From assembly GCA_037957365.1 (NCBI GenBank), contig JARHVA010006303.1, positions 522,501-586,500 of the forward strand: a stretch of DNA of 64,000 bases. The letters are read 5' to 3'. This document shows, piece by piece, positions 39,780 to 52,139 of the stretch (position 1 is the first letter of the stretch; the number at the start of each line of letters is the position of its first letter). The DNA is from Torreya grandis (Eukaryota; Streptophyta; Pinopsida; Cupressales; Taxaceae). The notes beneath the pieces were generated by a model. The model made no database searches and was not told the origin of the DNA. It saw only the letters and a list, made by a program, of their open reading frames with translations. A program made the position numbers and the translations under genes.

Positions 39780-40771
39780 GTAGTTTCCAACACTTAGACT
39801 CATCATGATTTTTCTTGTAATGATTACAAAATGGTTTTCCTTCTTATTTTTTAACAGTAAAAGTGGATTTCTATTTACTCTTTCTTGATGAACTTTCCCC
39901 TTTGGATTGCTTAACATTAGATTGCTTACTTTTAACTTTAGGAAAAGATTCTTTTGATTGCTTTCCTCTAGCCTCTAAATGAGTGGCTTAAACACATACT
40001 ACATCTAAATTAGTGGGATTGAACATAAGAATCATATGTCTTAAGTAACTATGTAGCCCACCTATATATTTTAGCAGTGTTTCTTGTGTGTATAGAGGAA
40101 CATTCAAAATTAAATCTTTTTTCCTAAATTCTTGTGTATAATCTTGAACATTTTGGCCTTTTCCTTGTCTGAAACTTTGCCAATCCATCATGGCTTGTTG
40201 CATATAGTGTAAAGGATAGAATTGATTTTTTAGTTCTTCAATAAATTCATTCCAAGTAGAAATCGAGTTACCTTTTTGAAGCTTAGCTTCCTTCAACTTA
40301 CTCTCCCACCAGATGAGAGTTGTGCCTCCCATACAAAGAGTAGGCAAATGAATTTTTGACTCATCCCTTGCAATCTTTTGGACCTTGCAATAAACTTCAA
40401 TCTGGTTGACCCATTTTTCCAACTTTTTGGCATTAACTTTGCCATTAAACATTATTAATTCAAACTCAATATCCAATTTTAGTGAAGGGAGAGATTCCAC
40501 AATTTTTTTACCGTTATCTGATGAAGAAGGTTTTTTTTATTTCTTTACCTTTAGATTCTTGTGAATTACGTTCTTTTTCATTCTCAAATTTCCTTTATTT
40601 GTCATGGTATAGTTCCTTAACCATGCTTCTCATATCCATGAAAGCTCGGTGGAAATATTGTTCAGATTCCATCTCTTCTTTGGCCATCCTTGAAGCATGT
40701 CTTGAACTAATATATGGATTATACTCAACAACTTTTCCTTCACCCTTTTGGGATTTATACCTTGTCAACAT
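39780..40771 (-). pseudogene. E3 gag
   Basis: The likely start is the ATG at 40769-40771, about 25 bp after the primer binding site, beginning MLTRYKSQKGEG; a short disordered part ends in stops near 40500. 39988-40500 is open: FNGKVNAKKLEKWVNQIEVY, LPTLCMGGTTLIWWES, STWNEFIEELKNQFYP and QGKGQNVQDYTQEFRK form the capsid core. The zinc knuckle at about 39800-39840 reads CNHYKKNHDESKC, with the second Cys changed to Tyr. Makes the particle shell. Confidence 0.9.
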
Positions 40772-40794
40772 ACACTAGCAATCAAAATTAAATA

Positions 40795-40812
40795 ACAACT
40801 ACTCTGATACCA
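40795..40812 (-). promoter_or_regulatory. E3 primer binding site for initiator Met tRNA
   Basis: On the minus strand TGGTATCAGAGTAGTTGT, starting at 40812, matches the TGGTATCAGAGC class used by many plant elements, six bases from the 5' LTR. Confidence 0.93.
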
Positions 40813-41260
40813 AAAATTTGATCTATAAACAAAAAATACAAGTGTAGTACATCTAAAAAATACTTTTTCACATTTAAGAGATCCTTCAATTTCTTGATTT
40901 TTTTGTTTAATTTTGTATAAAGAAATTAAAACTAGAATGAAAATGAAGATCAAAATTAAATAATAATTAGAAAAAATTAAAATAATTCACCATCAAATTG
41001 ATAATGGAGTTTGGCTTCAATAGCCTACGTCTCTAGGTCTATTTGAAGTGAGGACCATTCTTATTAATTTTGTGCAACAAATGGCTTCCAAAATCAATAC
41101 AAGTCTTCAATTCACCTTCTCTAATCTCTGCTTGCCTATAATAATATCTCTCAGACCTAAAAATAATGGTGAAAGGTCATACAAAGTAAGAATAAGACTC
41201 TAACCTTCTTAAATCTCTTTACACAGTTGGCTTTCTCCTCCTCTTCAAGTAAAATTTCAG

Positions 41261-41270
41261 TCCTTATATA
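41261..41270 (-). promoter_or_regulatory. TATA box of E3 5' LTR
   Basis: TATATAAGGA on the minus strand, conserved in the other LTR. Confidence 0.7.
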
Positions 41271-41279
41271 GCACTTAGA

Positions 41280-41352
41280 CCTCTGTAGCTCAAGTGGTCA
41301 AAGGCTATTCCTTTTGTGCCAAATTTGCAAGGTTCAAACCGTTGGCCTCCTC
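41280..41352 (+). other. tRNA-like A/B box pair in E3 5' LTR (SINE-head-like)
   Basis: TAGCTCAAGTGG at 41286-41297 fits a Pol III A box and GGTTCAAACC at 41331-41340 is a perfect B box; the 45-bp spacing is that of tRNA genes. It reads on the plus strand, opposite to the element, and starts about 10 bp from the element's TATA box. I could not fold a convincing cloverleaf (acceptor ends do not pair), so it is not called a tRNA gene. A tRNA-derived SINE head captured in an ancestral LTR is the best guess. Confidence 0.55.
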
Positions 41353-41935
41353 TTTAGGTGCTTTGGAAACCATCAGCCTCCTCCTTTGTCACATTTGGCT
41401 CATCTTTATCCCACATTTGTTGGGGAATAATAGTTTGCATACTTAATATAGGTTGGTTGTTCCCTTTTCAAATGTCGATGTCTACTTTAAAAGAGACTTA
41501 GGTGCTAGCTTAGGCCATCGTTGGACTTGGTCATTGCATGGTTTGTGTGGCAACATGGTAGCTAGTGCATGTTGGTTGGTGGCATCTTATTTCAAAGTGA
41601 TAATCGTTTGAAACTTAAATACAATTTCTCGAACAATAACATGTGAATAAAAAATAAACATGAAACCAAAATTTTTTTGCACCAAATCATTTTTCAACAT
41701 GTCAAATGGCTATTGGTCCACTTGGCATATTTAAATAGTTCCACATCACTTTCGACACCCATTATTAACCTGTCACAAGATTTCTTCAACTAGCTATATC
41801 TTGAGCATCCAGACTCCATTTTTTGTTTTGGAAGAAGTGCTAGAAAGCTCTCAACAAATTCTATGATGTGCAAATAATTTGACTAGAATTTGAAGACTTT
41901 AAAGAATGGAATAGTACATGGATCCATTTGGATCA

Positions 41936-42461
41936 ACTAAAGTTAATAAACTCAACCATGGTCAGATTTAACCCATTCCAAGGGATTTGAAATCCTATAA
42001 AAGCAATCTTATATCTCTTCATTTAGGGATTTCAATCAAATTAGAGTTATAATGTAAGAATAAATTCATGAAGTTAAAAGCCTAGTGTTATAATTCCAAA
42101 ATTTAGCCAAAGCCATCAAGTCATTGAATCAATCAAGCTATCAAGCCATCAATCAAGCCAAGCATTCAATAATGGTGCATAGAGGAGATGATGTTAGCCA
42201 TATGTCATTGATGAAGAATTTTTATGCATAAAATGAGCAAGCAAACTGAATTACCATTTAGAGCTATCAAGGATTTGGTAGTGAATTTGAATTTTTATGT
42301 TTATATTTCTCATTTCCTTTCATGTTTTATTGAGTTCTCATTTGGTTTATTCATTATGCTCCCCTTATTATTAGGCCTAAAGGATTTTATATTTTTTGTG
42401 AGTTAATTTTTCATTTTTTTAACACTACCTATATACTAACCTCCTCCTTTGGTTCAAGGTT
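41936..42461 (+). repeat. LTR family F, copy a, right part
   Basis: Continues the LTR broken at 35008. A TATA box (CCTATAAAAGC at about 41992) lies where the other copies have theirs, and the end region with AACACTAC(C/T)TATA(T/C)ACTAAC aligns with 63160-63180. The end is near 42461, followed by a worn TTTTTGGCTTGGAG where a primer binding site would lie. Confidence 0.7.
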
Positions 42462-43379
42462 AATTTTTGGCTTGGAGTTAGGTGTCCAAACAAATCTTGA
42501 AATTTATGACGGGATATGTCACTAAGAACTTTGAATTGGCCAAGGAGATATATCAAGGGGTTTTTGTGGATAGTATACATACACAACAAATCAAAATTGG
42601 AGATTTGTGCTATTGTCTTTTGAAATTATTCCAAAATATAAAATGTCTTTTCTTGGATAACAAGAAATGGCTTGTTTTTAGCTAGAATGGTTGGTTAGAT
42701 GATGGGTGAAGTAGTTGATGGTTGTGGGCCTAGTATTATAATCCTTGACTACTAATTTGTGAATGCACAATTGGTATTAGGTATAGGATCATTGTTTCTA
42801 ACAAATGATGGTGTAAGGGGACCAAATAAGATAAGTCTTAGTTATCAATATACTTGTGTGTGGTCATGAGCGAAGGATAAGTTATTGGTATAAGGTGAAA
42901 TAATTAGAATCCCTACTTGTTGGTTTGCCTATGTGTGTTCCTAGGTCAAGGAATGATTTCTAGCATAGGTTGATTAGTTAAGAATGATTATATATGATCT
43001 TGTATGATTAGTACTTGGTCTTGGATTGATGAAAAGGTGTAAATGCAACCTCCTACAATATGGTCTACAACTATGTTGTAGTCATGTGTAACTAACTGCA
43101 TGGTAGGTATGTTGGTTGTTTGCCTCATTCTAACCTTGGTTCTATCCATTATTTTGGCATTGTTGGTTTTATTGTTGGTTCTGTTAGTTCGGTGTTGGTT
43201 GTTGATAATGCTATTATTGTTGTTGCATTGGTCATTGTTATTGTTGCAATGGCCACTATTATTATTACTATTGTTGTTGTTATTATTGTTTTTTATTTAT
43301 ACGGATGTTGTTTCTATTGGTTATTATGTTATGAAAAAATATTATGATAAATTGCATGTTTTTTATTAGATGTGGAAGC
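42462..43379. other. No gene recognised; GTT/ATT-rich run
   Basis: Possibly internal DNA of the copy-a element. 43170-43300 is an imperfect (GTT/ATT)n run that reads as Val/Ile/Leu in any frame and should not be taken for a membrane protein. Confidence 0.5.
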
Positions 43380-46269
43380 TCCACAATCCAATGTTATATC
43401 TCTATTTTCTAGCATATTCTCAATTACATGCTTAATTTGCACATAATGATGCAAATTGTGGCCATTGACCTAATTATATTCATATAATTCATTTGGCATG
43501 TACCAATTTAGATAATCAGTGCCCTCAAGAATTTTACCTTTCAAAATAGGCCATTTAATTATATTAGCTATAGTGAGTGTGAAAAATAATGATTCAATGT
43601 GTTGTCTAAGGTTACTAAAGAAATAATGAATGGACACATTTCTCCTTAGAGGGGGGCCTTTGAAAGGCATAGGTTATTTCAATTCGTGTATTTATTGTGT
43701 TACTCTAGGTTGTTGCACTTGATGTACTTACTAAGTTTGTTGAAGAGGTTGTTTGTTAGGAGTAATTTGGAAATACGACATCGGTTGAGAAGATGGTGTT
43801 AGCACCATTTGGACATGTCATAACTCTATTACTCTATTTCCTAAAATTTTATTATTATAATTAAATTTCTTAGGTTTGTCATAGTTATTGGCCTAGTTAT
43901 GTTGTGACACTTGTGATTAGATTAGATTTTAATTCTATATATTGTTCTAGTTTTGGTTATGGCTTTGATTTGATGAGGATATTTTAATGGTATTTTTGTT
44001 AATGAGGGCTCATTTAATCACCAAACATTTTCAATGATCTCTTTAAATGTATGTACACACTACAACTCCAAATTATAAGATATCTTGCCATGTATATTTT
44101 TGATAAACATAGTTACTAGTTGTTTGTTTAGTACATTATGGGTAAAATATGTTGCAAGGGCTCTCCATCATTGAAAATAGCTTATGAAGTTTTCACTAGA
44201 CTTTTATTTTGCTTGTGTTAAATCTACCAATGAAATATCATGCTCAATATTATAATAGAAATGTTACACAAACTTGTTTAAAAGATCATAAAAATCAAAT
44301 ACTAAATTCTTGGGAAAATTTAGAAACCATTCTAAAGCTTGCTCTACTAAGCTTCATGGAAATAATAGTAATAGATAGATGTTCCTATAAGACATTGATT
44401 GACATTCAACAAAGAATTATGTCAAATGGGCTTTGGGGTCATATTTCCCCTTGTATTTTTTGAACTTTAGTGGCTCATACCCTAGAGGAAATGGTATCTG
44501 CAAGTACTCTATGTTGAAGGGGTAAGAACACATATCATCTAACTTGAAATTTTTGGTCTATTTACCTATTTAAAGGAGGGAAAATACATACTTAATTTGT
44601 TATAGTTCTTGGGTGAGGAGACTAGTGGGATCATTGGCCTATTATTTTAGATTTTGTGTGGTCACAAGTGGATTACTTTGATCGAGGTATGATGGAGGCA
44701 TTTATTGTTTAATGTCAGATTGGTTAGGGAATGGACCAAGAATACACATGTATAGATTAGGGTGAGATTATTGAAACCACATATACTACAATGTGATGTT
44801 TTGGTTAGGATTACGTATGTAGGCTTAAGGTTAGGAATACTATAATTGGGATGGAAGAATATGGACATATTGTGCTTGTTGAGTTTGAATAAGGACATGT
44901 TTTTGACTCATCATACCTTACTAATTGAGGGGAGCTTGTGAAATAAGGCCCTATCATTAAACTTGTGGTATATTTTGCATGAAAGGTAATTGCTTCCTAA
45001 TAGTTGTTTGAGTAATATTGGAACTTCTTGGTTGCACAAATCCCTAGTGAGAAGTGGGTTCATGTTATATATTTGGCATCTATAAGTGACCAATATTTAT
45101 AATGTTGTTAATTAGTCATCATTTAGTTTTGGATCAACATTGTATTATATAACTAGAGAGGTATGCTCACTACTACTATAAAGGTGGAACATTGGTTTCC
45201 CCCTATTTAGGTGGTAATATGTTTTAACTCAACTACATGGATACATTTAATGGTGCTTATTCTTGTGGAATATTACTCATGACTAGTTGGGGTGTAGTAA
45301 GATTCATCACATTTTTTTGTGGTATGGAATTTTTCATTAGCTAAATACTTAATCCTTGTTGTTGGGTACTTGAAGAAGAAATTGGTTGAGGATTAGAAGT
45401 ATTTGGTTGAGGTTTGGAAGTATAAAATACTAGTCCCTGAGTTTTTGGACCACTAATGGTGTTGTTTAAAGGCACATTTTATTGGTGATTATTTGTTTGT
45501 GTGTTAACACCACTTTAGTTAAAATTGGATATTACTTGCATATTGTCCAATAGGTTCTACTCATTATTTTGCATAGAAGCATAAGATACTTCCATGATGG
45601 TTGGGGTATTGAACATGTTTTCTCCCAAGGTGCTTTATACAACTAGGTCTAAACCTTGATTTTCCTAACCAATCAACTCAAGTAAGAACCCCTTCAAAGG
45701 AAGTGACTTAACTAGAGGTGCATTTGACATGGCCATATGATTAAAATTCCATTATAGGTTTTGATATATCTAGTATGCTATCTATATTTTAATTAAAGTA
45801 TCCTCCATGAGGCTTCTTTATGTGACAAACATACATATTCTTGATACAACATCAATACAATGGCATTAGGGTTACTAGAAGAGTCATGTTCATTATAAGA
45901 CACATTGTAAGGCACTCTTACTATATTTTGTAAGTTTTCATGCCCTACCTATGTGTTTTTATTAGGATCATAAGCTAATGGCATTATAATGTACTATGGT
46001 TGTTGTTGGACTAGTTTGGCAATTGAAGATACATTAGCTAAATATTGGGCCATCTATTATTGGTCTTGCTTTGTGTATGGAGGCATACTAACCAAATAAT
46101 TGGCCAAAGGATATTTAATCTATTCCCCTTTTTGAGTGTTGTATGGTAGATAAGAATTCATCTCCTAAATAACATCATCTCCAAAAAGGTCTTGAACAAA
46201 GTCCTATTATGTCACAACATTTCCTTATCTTAGATTATACATGACTCCACTATGTGTATAATGAGACAT
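43380..46269 (-). pseudogene. E5 gag of a Tat/Ogre-like element
   Basis: Minus-strand reading from ATG at 46267-46269 (MSHYTHSGVMYNL) over about 960 codons with many stops and at least one frame change. The middle, about 44100-44520, reads PFPLGYEPLKFKKYKGKYDP, KAHLT, EQALEWFLNFP, NIEHDISLVDL and WRALATYF, the capsid core of Tat-type Gag. The end, about 43380-43670, has the IKWPILKGKILEG and GHNLHHYVQIKHVIENML segments that precede the protease in such elements. Coding similarity ends near 43380, so pol is missing. The N-terminal 400 codons are not conserved with anything I know. Confidence 0.75.
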
Positions 46270-49100
46270 GGTAAAATAAATGGAAAATATTTCACAACAA
46301 GAGAGGGTTAAAGTTATACAAACTCTAAATAGAAATGTATAAAAATTACAAAAGGTTCAACTAGGTCTAACTTGGTCTAGAGGTGGAGTTGTATCTCTAA
46401 AATGTCTATGCTAAAAACTGGTAAAAATAATATAACATCAAATTTATAATGTTAAATACTTCACACAAAAAAGGTCAAATAAATGAACTTAAAATTATAT
46501 GGTAAACTCTAGGTCCAAAGATATTCCAAATAGGTCTACAATAGGAAAAGGAAATTTTGTTAGGTCTTTTGGCCAAAAGCAGCATCAAAAGCTAGGATCA
46601 AGACAAGGAATATGCTATGACTTTTGGCCAAAATCGATGTCAAAATTTAAACTTGAAACAAAGAGATTATTTTAATCTAACAAAATTGAAACACTTTGGC
46701 ATAAACAAGGAACTTAATTTTAGTCATAAACTTGATCAAATTGAGGCACTAAATAACATGTATTTGAAGATAGATCGATTCTATCAAATAGAAGAACAAA
46801 TAATGTAGTTTTCAAATTTTGGTAATTTAATAACATAAGTTATGCAACCCAAAAGATAAATATCTATTTATCAACCCTTACAAAATTAGGTCTAAATAGA
46901 AATCAATCAATGTTTGGATCTGAACTTGTAAAAGTTAATCAAATACTCAACTTAAGAAAACTTGGGATTTTATGATCAACAAGATAGGCAATTTGAACAA
47001 AATGGCTTCACTAAAATAAAGATCCCATAAGACACATGGTTTGGTTTCAAATAATGATAATTTGGACATAAGAAAAAACAATTTTATTGAAATAATTTGT
47101 GCAGTATAACATTGTTAGTTCTCTCAAAAGGTATAAATAATGTTTTGTTTCAAAGACTTTCAAGGCTCAAAACTTTAATTGATTTTTGTAGCATAACATT
47201 ACCCATTTTAATCAAGTGACACATACAACATTTTTGACACATAATTTTTTTAAGTTAAAAATAAGGGGTTAAACAGATGGCATAATGCCTCCTCAAACAA
47301 TAGAGTAGTGTAGATAAACAAAATCATATATGATGTGGTTTTTACAAGTAAAGTTGTAGACACAAAACACCAAGAAATAAATGACAAAAATACAACTAAT
47401 TATATTATCCTAGATCTTATCAAGGTGTGTCAAAGTAGGGTTGACTAAAAGTTACAAGTTATGATCATCTAGATTGATCTGAAGTGTGGCTAACACAAGA
47501 TAATCATCACATAAAATTGAGTTTATACCAATCTACTTATCATGGAAGGGTCTATTTATTTTCATGATTATTCCATCCATGGATTGCTTAGTGGAATCCC
47601 TTGGTTGACTAGACCTGACTCAAGCCTTCATTATGAAAAGAGAGGTTAGTCACACAAACCCCTAGTTCTTATAGCATGTGTACCCAAATTTTTATACCCC
47701 ACTATGGAGTAGGGTTGAAACACTACCAGGAGATGAAGCTCTAGGTCAATGTTTCCCTAGAGAACTTGTGAGAGGTAATGACATCCCCTTCAAAATCCAA
47801 ATTACATGAAAATAAAAGACTAAGTAGAAAGACTTTAGGTTTGTTTTTAGATCACCCAAGACCATATAGGTTTTGGGGAGAACTTATAAAGTTTTATTTT
47901 TATGCCTTGGACTAAGAATAAATGCAATGACAAGGCACTTTCAATCACCCAAGTTCCCTATAGGGGATGGGGGGAGATCATACATGTGTTATTTTTTTTG
48001 TAAAAATAAATAATGAATAAACAATTTGTAATCAATTATGATTGAAGTTTGATTTTAGGCACCAAATTAAAATGATACAATGCTCTTTACTTGGCCCCAT
48101 GGCTAAAGTGTGAAAACTTGAAATAAATTCACAACATAACTTAAGCAAAACCATCTAGTTCATTTCAATACCATAACCCAAATGTTCAAGATTTAACCTA
48201 AATTTATTTTTAAACACCAAAAATTAAGTGTTCAAGACTTAATAATTCATTTTATGCACCAAAATTGAAGTTTTTCTAAGACTTAGCCATTATAATTCCT
48301 TTTGAACACCAACATCCAAATATTCAAGATCTAACATGTTGATTTTAAGAACTAAATTAAATTGTGTAATACTTAGCTAATTATTTTTAAAATCCCAAAA
48401 TGAAATGTGTATTATATTAAAATTTCAAACTTGTGTTCAAATCATGTACTAAACTGAAAATTTTTAGATATTCTCCTTATACTTAGAATCACTTTTGATT
48501 ATGAGCAAATGAACTTTAAAAAAGTAGCTCTCATGTTTTATTTTTAAAAACATTGATCGTGCTCAATCAAAACTAATTGATGCAAGTTTCATGGTAACCG
48601 AAGTTGGTAATTCTCAAAGAGAACCTAAAATATTAGTAAAGGATTGATATAAATTGATTAGTACTGATGTCAGTCACCTGTGAACTTGAAGGCAAAAACC
48701 AAACTAGAGTAAAAACATTAGGTTAGTCCAAAGATGATAAAATTTCATAAAAATTGTAAAGAGATGATAAATTAAAAAGCTAAAATACTAATGAAACCAT
48801 AAAATAATGATAAGGTATGTTATAAAGATTCAAAATGTAAGCTTTGGGAACTATGCCTCACCCTACATACCGACCAATGATGATTACATAAAATTATGCT
48901 TGGTTAAGTTGAACTGATAATGGTCACATAGAACTGATGTCAATTAACCTTGACTGATATTAGTCTCTATGTAGATCCAATTTAATTTAAGAATTTAAAA
49001 TATGGGAAAAAATAAAAAACTACAATAATGATCACATTCAAGCATTATTTTATCAATTTTTGAGTTGCATCTTCATCTACTTGTTATGGGGTTACATATT
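46270..49100 (-). other. E5 leader region, non-coding
   Basis: About 2.8 kb of A-rich (plus strand) DNA between primer binding site and gag. No reading frame of note. Near the primer binding site, 48650-48975, short ACTGAT-type motifs recur (see findings). Words such as AAGTGTTCAAGA and ATTCAAGAT recur loosely at 48180-48330. Confidence 0.5.
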
Positions 49101-49118
49101 GTCCCATCGGGCATGTAA
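49101..49118 (-). promoter_or_regulatory. E5 primer-binding-site-like sequence
   Basis: TACATGCCCGATGGGAC on the minus strand, eight bases after the LTR end. Copy c has TGGCATGCCCAATGGGAT at the same place (63202), so the site is a family feature. The tRNA is not assigned. Confidence 0.55.
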
Positions 49119-49125
49119 TTTTTTA

Positions 49126-49996
49126 TGCTAGGAATTTGATGATCGAGGGGAGGTTCAAGTGTTAATTTAATAATGAAATCAAAATCAAAATAACACACTA
49201 ATAAATCTTAACACCTCCATGCCTAGATCATAAGGGAATTTTGATGAAGAAAACCAATTGATAAAACAAAACTAAAATTCAAGAAAAATAACCTTTCTTA
49301 CCTTCTTTGAATGCTCAAAACCATTTATTTGTTGGCTCACTTGGCTTGTGCTCAAGAAGTTTGTGGAAATGGAGTTTGGTTATCTCCTTCTCTCCTTGGC
49401 ACCATGTTTTAGATCATGATTGCTTTATGTATCTTTATCACTTGATGGATTGGCTTGTGATTCATTATTTTGGCATTATAACTCTATAAATTTAAATCCT
49501 GTCATAAAACTAGCATTATAACATTACTATGCCCAAGCTATCTTAAATGAGAGGTAAATTCTTGTATTTATAGGTTTAGCAACTAAACCCAATTGAAGGT
49601 GAGTTAGAGTGTATTTAGAGCTTAGAATGGGTTTAAACCTAACCTTTGTGAGTTAATTAACAACTCAAAAAAATTTAATTATGAATTATTAGGATATTCT
49701 TGATTTTTTAATTTCATTTTTGATAATCCATTTAATTACTCAGGGATGATTCAATTAGGCATTTGATTATGTTTTACATTTTAATTAATTGTTTTTAGGG
49801 ATTTTATCATTTTTCAAGATTTGAATTAATTTGATATGTGCATTTTCCCTATTTAATTGATCTATAAGACAAATTGCATACTATGAAGCTAATTTTGAGA
49901 TGTTTAGTGATTCTTAGGTTTGATTTACAAAATGTTGGTAAGAATCAATTTAAAGTTGGGAGTGAAGCCATTGGTGGCCAATTTTAGGTGTCTACA
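49126..49996 (-). repeat. LTR family F, copy b (E5 5' LTR, 871 bp)
   Basis: Minus-strand start TGTAGACACCTAAAATTGG and end CTAGCA. A TATA box (CCTATAAATAC) lies about 49565-49575. Similar to copies a and c throughout. Confidence 0.8.
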
Positions 49997-52130
49997 AGAT
50001 TCTCTCTTAGTTATTTCCTTATATTTATTAAATCTCTCTCAATTATTTATTGTACTTTGAGTTTCTATTTACCTTTTTTTAGGCTATTTAGTCTTATTTA
50101 TTTCTCCTATTTTCATCATTTTTCCATCTTTTATTATGTATTGTTTATTTTCTTTCATTGATGTTATTTACATTTAATCATTTCCTTTTTTTATCAATGA
50201 TTGAGTATGGATTGATACTTATCTTTTGTTAATGTCGATTACATTATTCTATTTCATGATTCATTGTTTTTATCTAGATTCTTACTTTTCTTACTTTAGA
50301 TACATTTTTGGTTTTTTAGTCATTAGTAGCCTTAGATTTTTTATTACACAATTTTCCCCTTTTGTCATTTACCTTGGTATTTTGGTCCTAATTTAGTCTT
50401 TGTCATCTTGTCTTACTATTTTTATAAGTATTGGTCATAATTTAGTCTTTCTCATCTTATCTTACTAGTTTTATAAGTACTTAAATTTGTCATGAATTTT
50501 TTTTTTTACTTTTATTTTCTTATGATTACTTATTTTACTCTTGTCTTATATCTTTAGGGTTTGTCTAATCTAGTTACTGCACCCTCCACAATCAAGAGTA
50601 CAAATAAAACATGAAACCATTAAATGATAAAGGTAAGTTAAGGTATGTATATGATACTTAAAATTATAATTTTTTGATATGTAATTGAGGGTTGATGGGT
50701 CCATTACCCTATATTAAAATTAAACATTTTAGAAAAAATCCATGATAAAATAATATAACAAGAAATATCCAAACAACCAACCAATATAAAAATAAACTAA
50801 AAATATAGATGCCACCCAATGTATATAGATAAAAGAACAAAAAATAGATTATTTATGACCATCAACAAGGAAAGGATACCTTATAACCCTAGGACTAGGA
50901 AACTATATAAATACAAAAAACTAGACCCACCTAAATGCATATCACCAAAATGAAAGAAAACTATAACCTTTAACTAGTTTCTAGGACATCACTAGATCAT
51001 TCACCACCCAAATTAATTATGTATTTCCATTCACATCCATCATCTACATCAGAAAATACCTTCCACTTCATCCCCACTAAGCCTAAGTCTACCAAATTAC
51101 TGCCAATCCTAGGAGATTGAAATGAATAAATAGTGCATGCATGCATGGGCCTATAAACCACCCTGAGGCATGAATCTAGGCTAACATTAATATTTATTAT
51201 ATCCACCTACCTCATTGATGGGATCATTAATTTCCAATCCCCAAAAAACCACTCTAACAATTTTATAGTTGAAAGAACCTTAAGTGACCTATGTAAACCA
51301 ATAATGACCATAAATGTAGGTATGGGAGTAAGGAGAGCATGGAATCCAATTGGGGTAAAAATATACCTATTTGATATGGATGGAAAATAAAACCTTACAA
51401 TGTTTCCAAAAATTATAATGGCTCACATATCTTTCTTAGATCTTGTAAAACATAGAGAGGAGGATCAATCCATAATCATCCTTTCTAAAATTTGACATTG
51501 CAATATTGTCATTAACCTTGAAATAATCAATGGATGTTAGCCATCCAATCATATCCTAGGCCTCATAATTATTTATACCACTAGTTTCACCATACCTTTG
51601 TCCTCCAATGCTAATAAAAGATTATTGATAAATGGAGAAACCACTTTAAAGTTGACTTTTAATTGAAAGGATGTCTCTATGTATACCATACCAAAAATTT
51701 ATTTCACACCCTCAAAATCCTATACAGATTAAATAATGAATATTTTATTCAATCTTACATCACTAACACTCCCATAAAATATTATCTCTCTTTTATTTGA
51801 AGACACCAAGATCAATGACTCATTAATGGAAATTTGAACTAGACACTTAATGAAATCACAAAACTCATCAATGACTTCACACAAAAAATATACACCACAC
51901 TAATATTCACCACACCCTAATCACTAACTACACATACATCATCAATACTAACATAACAATCACATTAACACTAGATAATTTGAGGAATGTATGATGAATG
52001 TTAGTGGGAGGGAGATGAGACTCATCTATTTCCACCTAAATACCAAAAATATTGAAGCATGACTATTTAAGTTTGAATATATTTTTTAAAAAAATTAGAT
52101 TTTATCCCACATTACATCAAACCAAGTATC
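49997..52130. other. No gene recognised; T-rich then A/C-rich
   Basis: 49997-50560 is T-rich with a 49-bp tandem duplication (50388-50486). 50997-51206 is open on the minus strand for 69 codons (VVYRPMHACTIYSF and others), without a recognised domain. It may belong with the LINE-type RNase H that follows. Confidence 0.45.
50388..50486 (+). repeat. 49-bp tandem duplication
   Basis: TAATTTAGTCTTT(G/C)TCATCTT and TTTTTATAAGTA occur twice, starting 50389 and 50438. Confidence 0.9.
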
Positions 52131-52139
52131 CCAAGTTTT

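Larger units (their letters stand above)
35009..41935 (-). mobile_element. E3: full-length chromovirus (Ty3/gypsy with chromodomain)
   Basis: A complete minus-strand element of about 6.9 kb. LTRs are 40819-41935 (5') and 35009-36171 (3'), with a Met-initiator type primer binding site at 40795-40812 and a polypurine tract at 36172-36180. A single polyprotein region at 36213-40771 codes Gag, protease, RT, RNase H, integrase and a chromodomain. The flanks ACCAA (35004-35008) and ACTAA (41936-41940) look like a 5-bp target duplication with one mutation. It is inserted into family-F copy a. The LTRs differ at about 7 of 150 aligned bases near their start, so this insertion is younger than E1. Confidence 0.93.
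40819..41935 (-). repeat. E3 5' LTR
   Basis: Matches 35009-36171. Its ends on the plus strand are TGATCTATAAAC and GGATCA, so element-sense ends are TG...CA. U3 runs from 41935 to the TATA box at 41261-41270. Confidence 0.92.
43380..49996 (-). mobile_element. E5: 5' half of a Tat-like retrotransposon with family-F LTR
   Basis: Consists on the minus strand of a 5' LTR (49126-49996), primer binding site (49101-49118), a leader of about 2.8 kb and gag. Pol and the 3' LTR are not in the window; the element appears cut near 43380. Confidence 0.7.

Noticed and set aside
41280..41352. A tRNA gene
   Set aside because: A and B boxes are good, but acceptor and anticodon stems do not form and the segment lies inside an LTR; kept only as a tRNA-like or SINE-head candidate.
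43100..43369. Hydrophobic frame resembling a membrane protein
   Set aside because: It results from a (GTT/ATT)n-rich run that reads as Val/Ile/Leu in every frame; a second overlapping frame looks equally hydrophobic.
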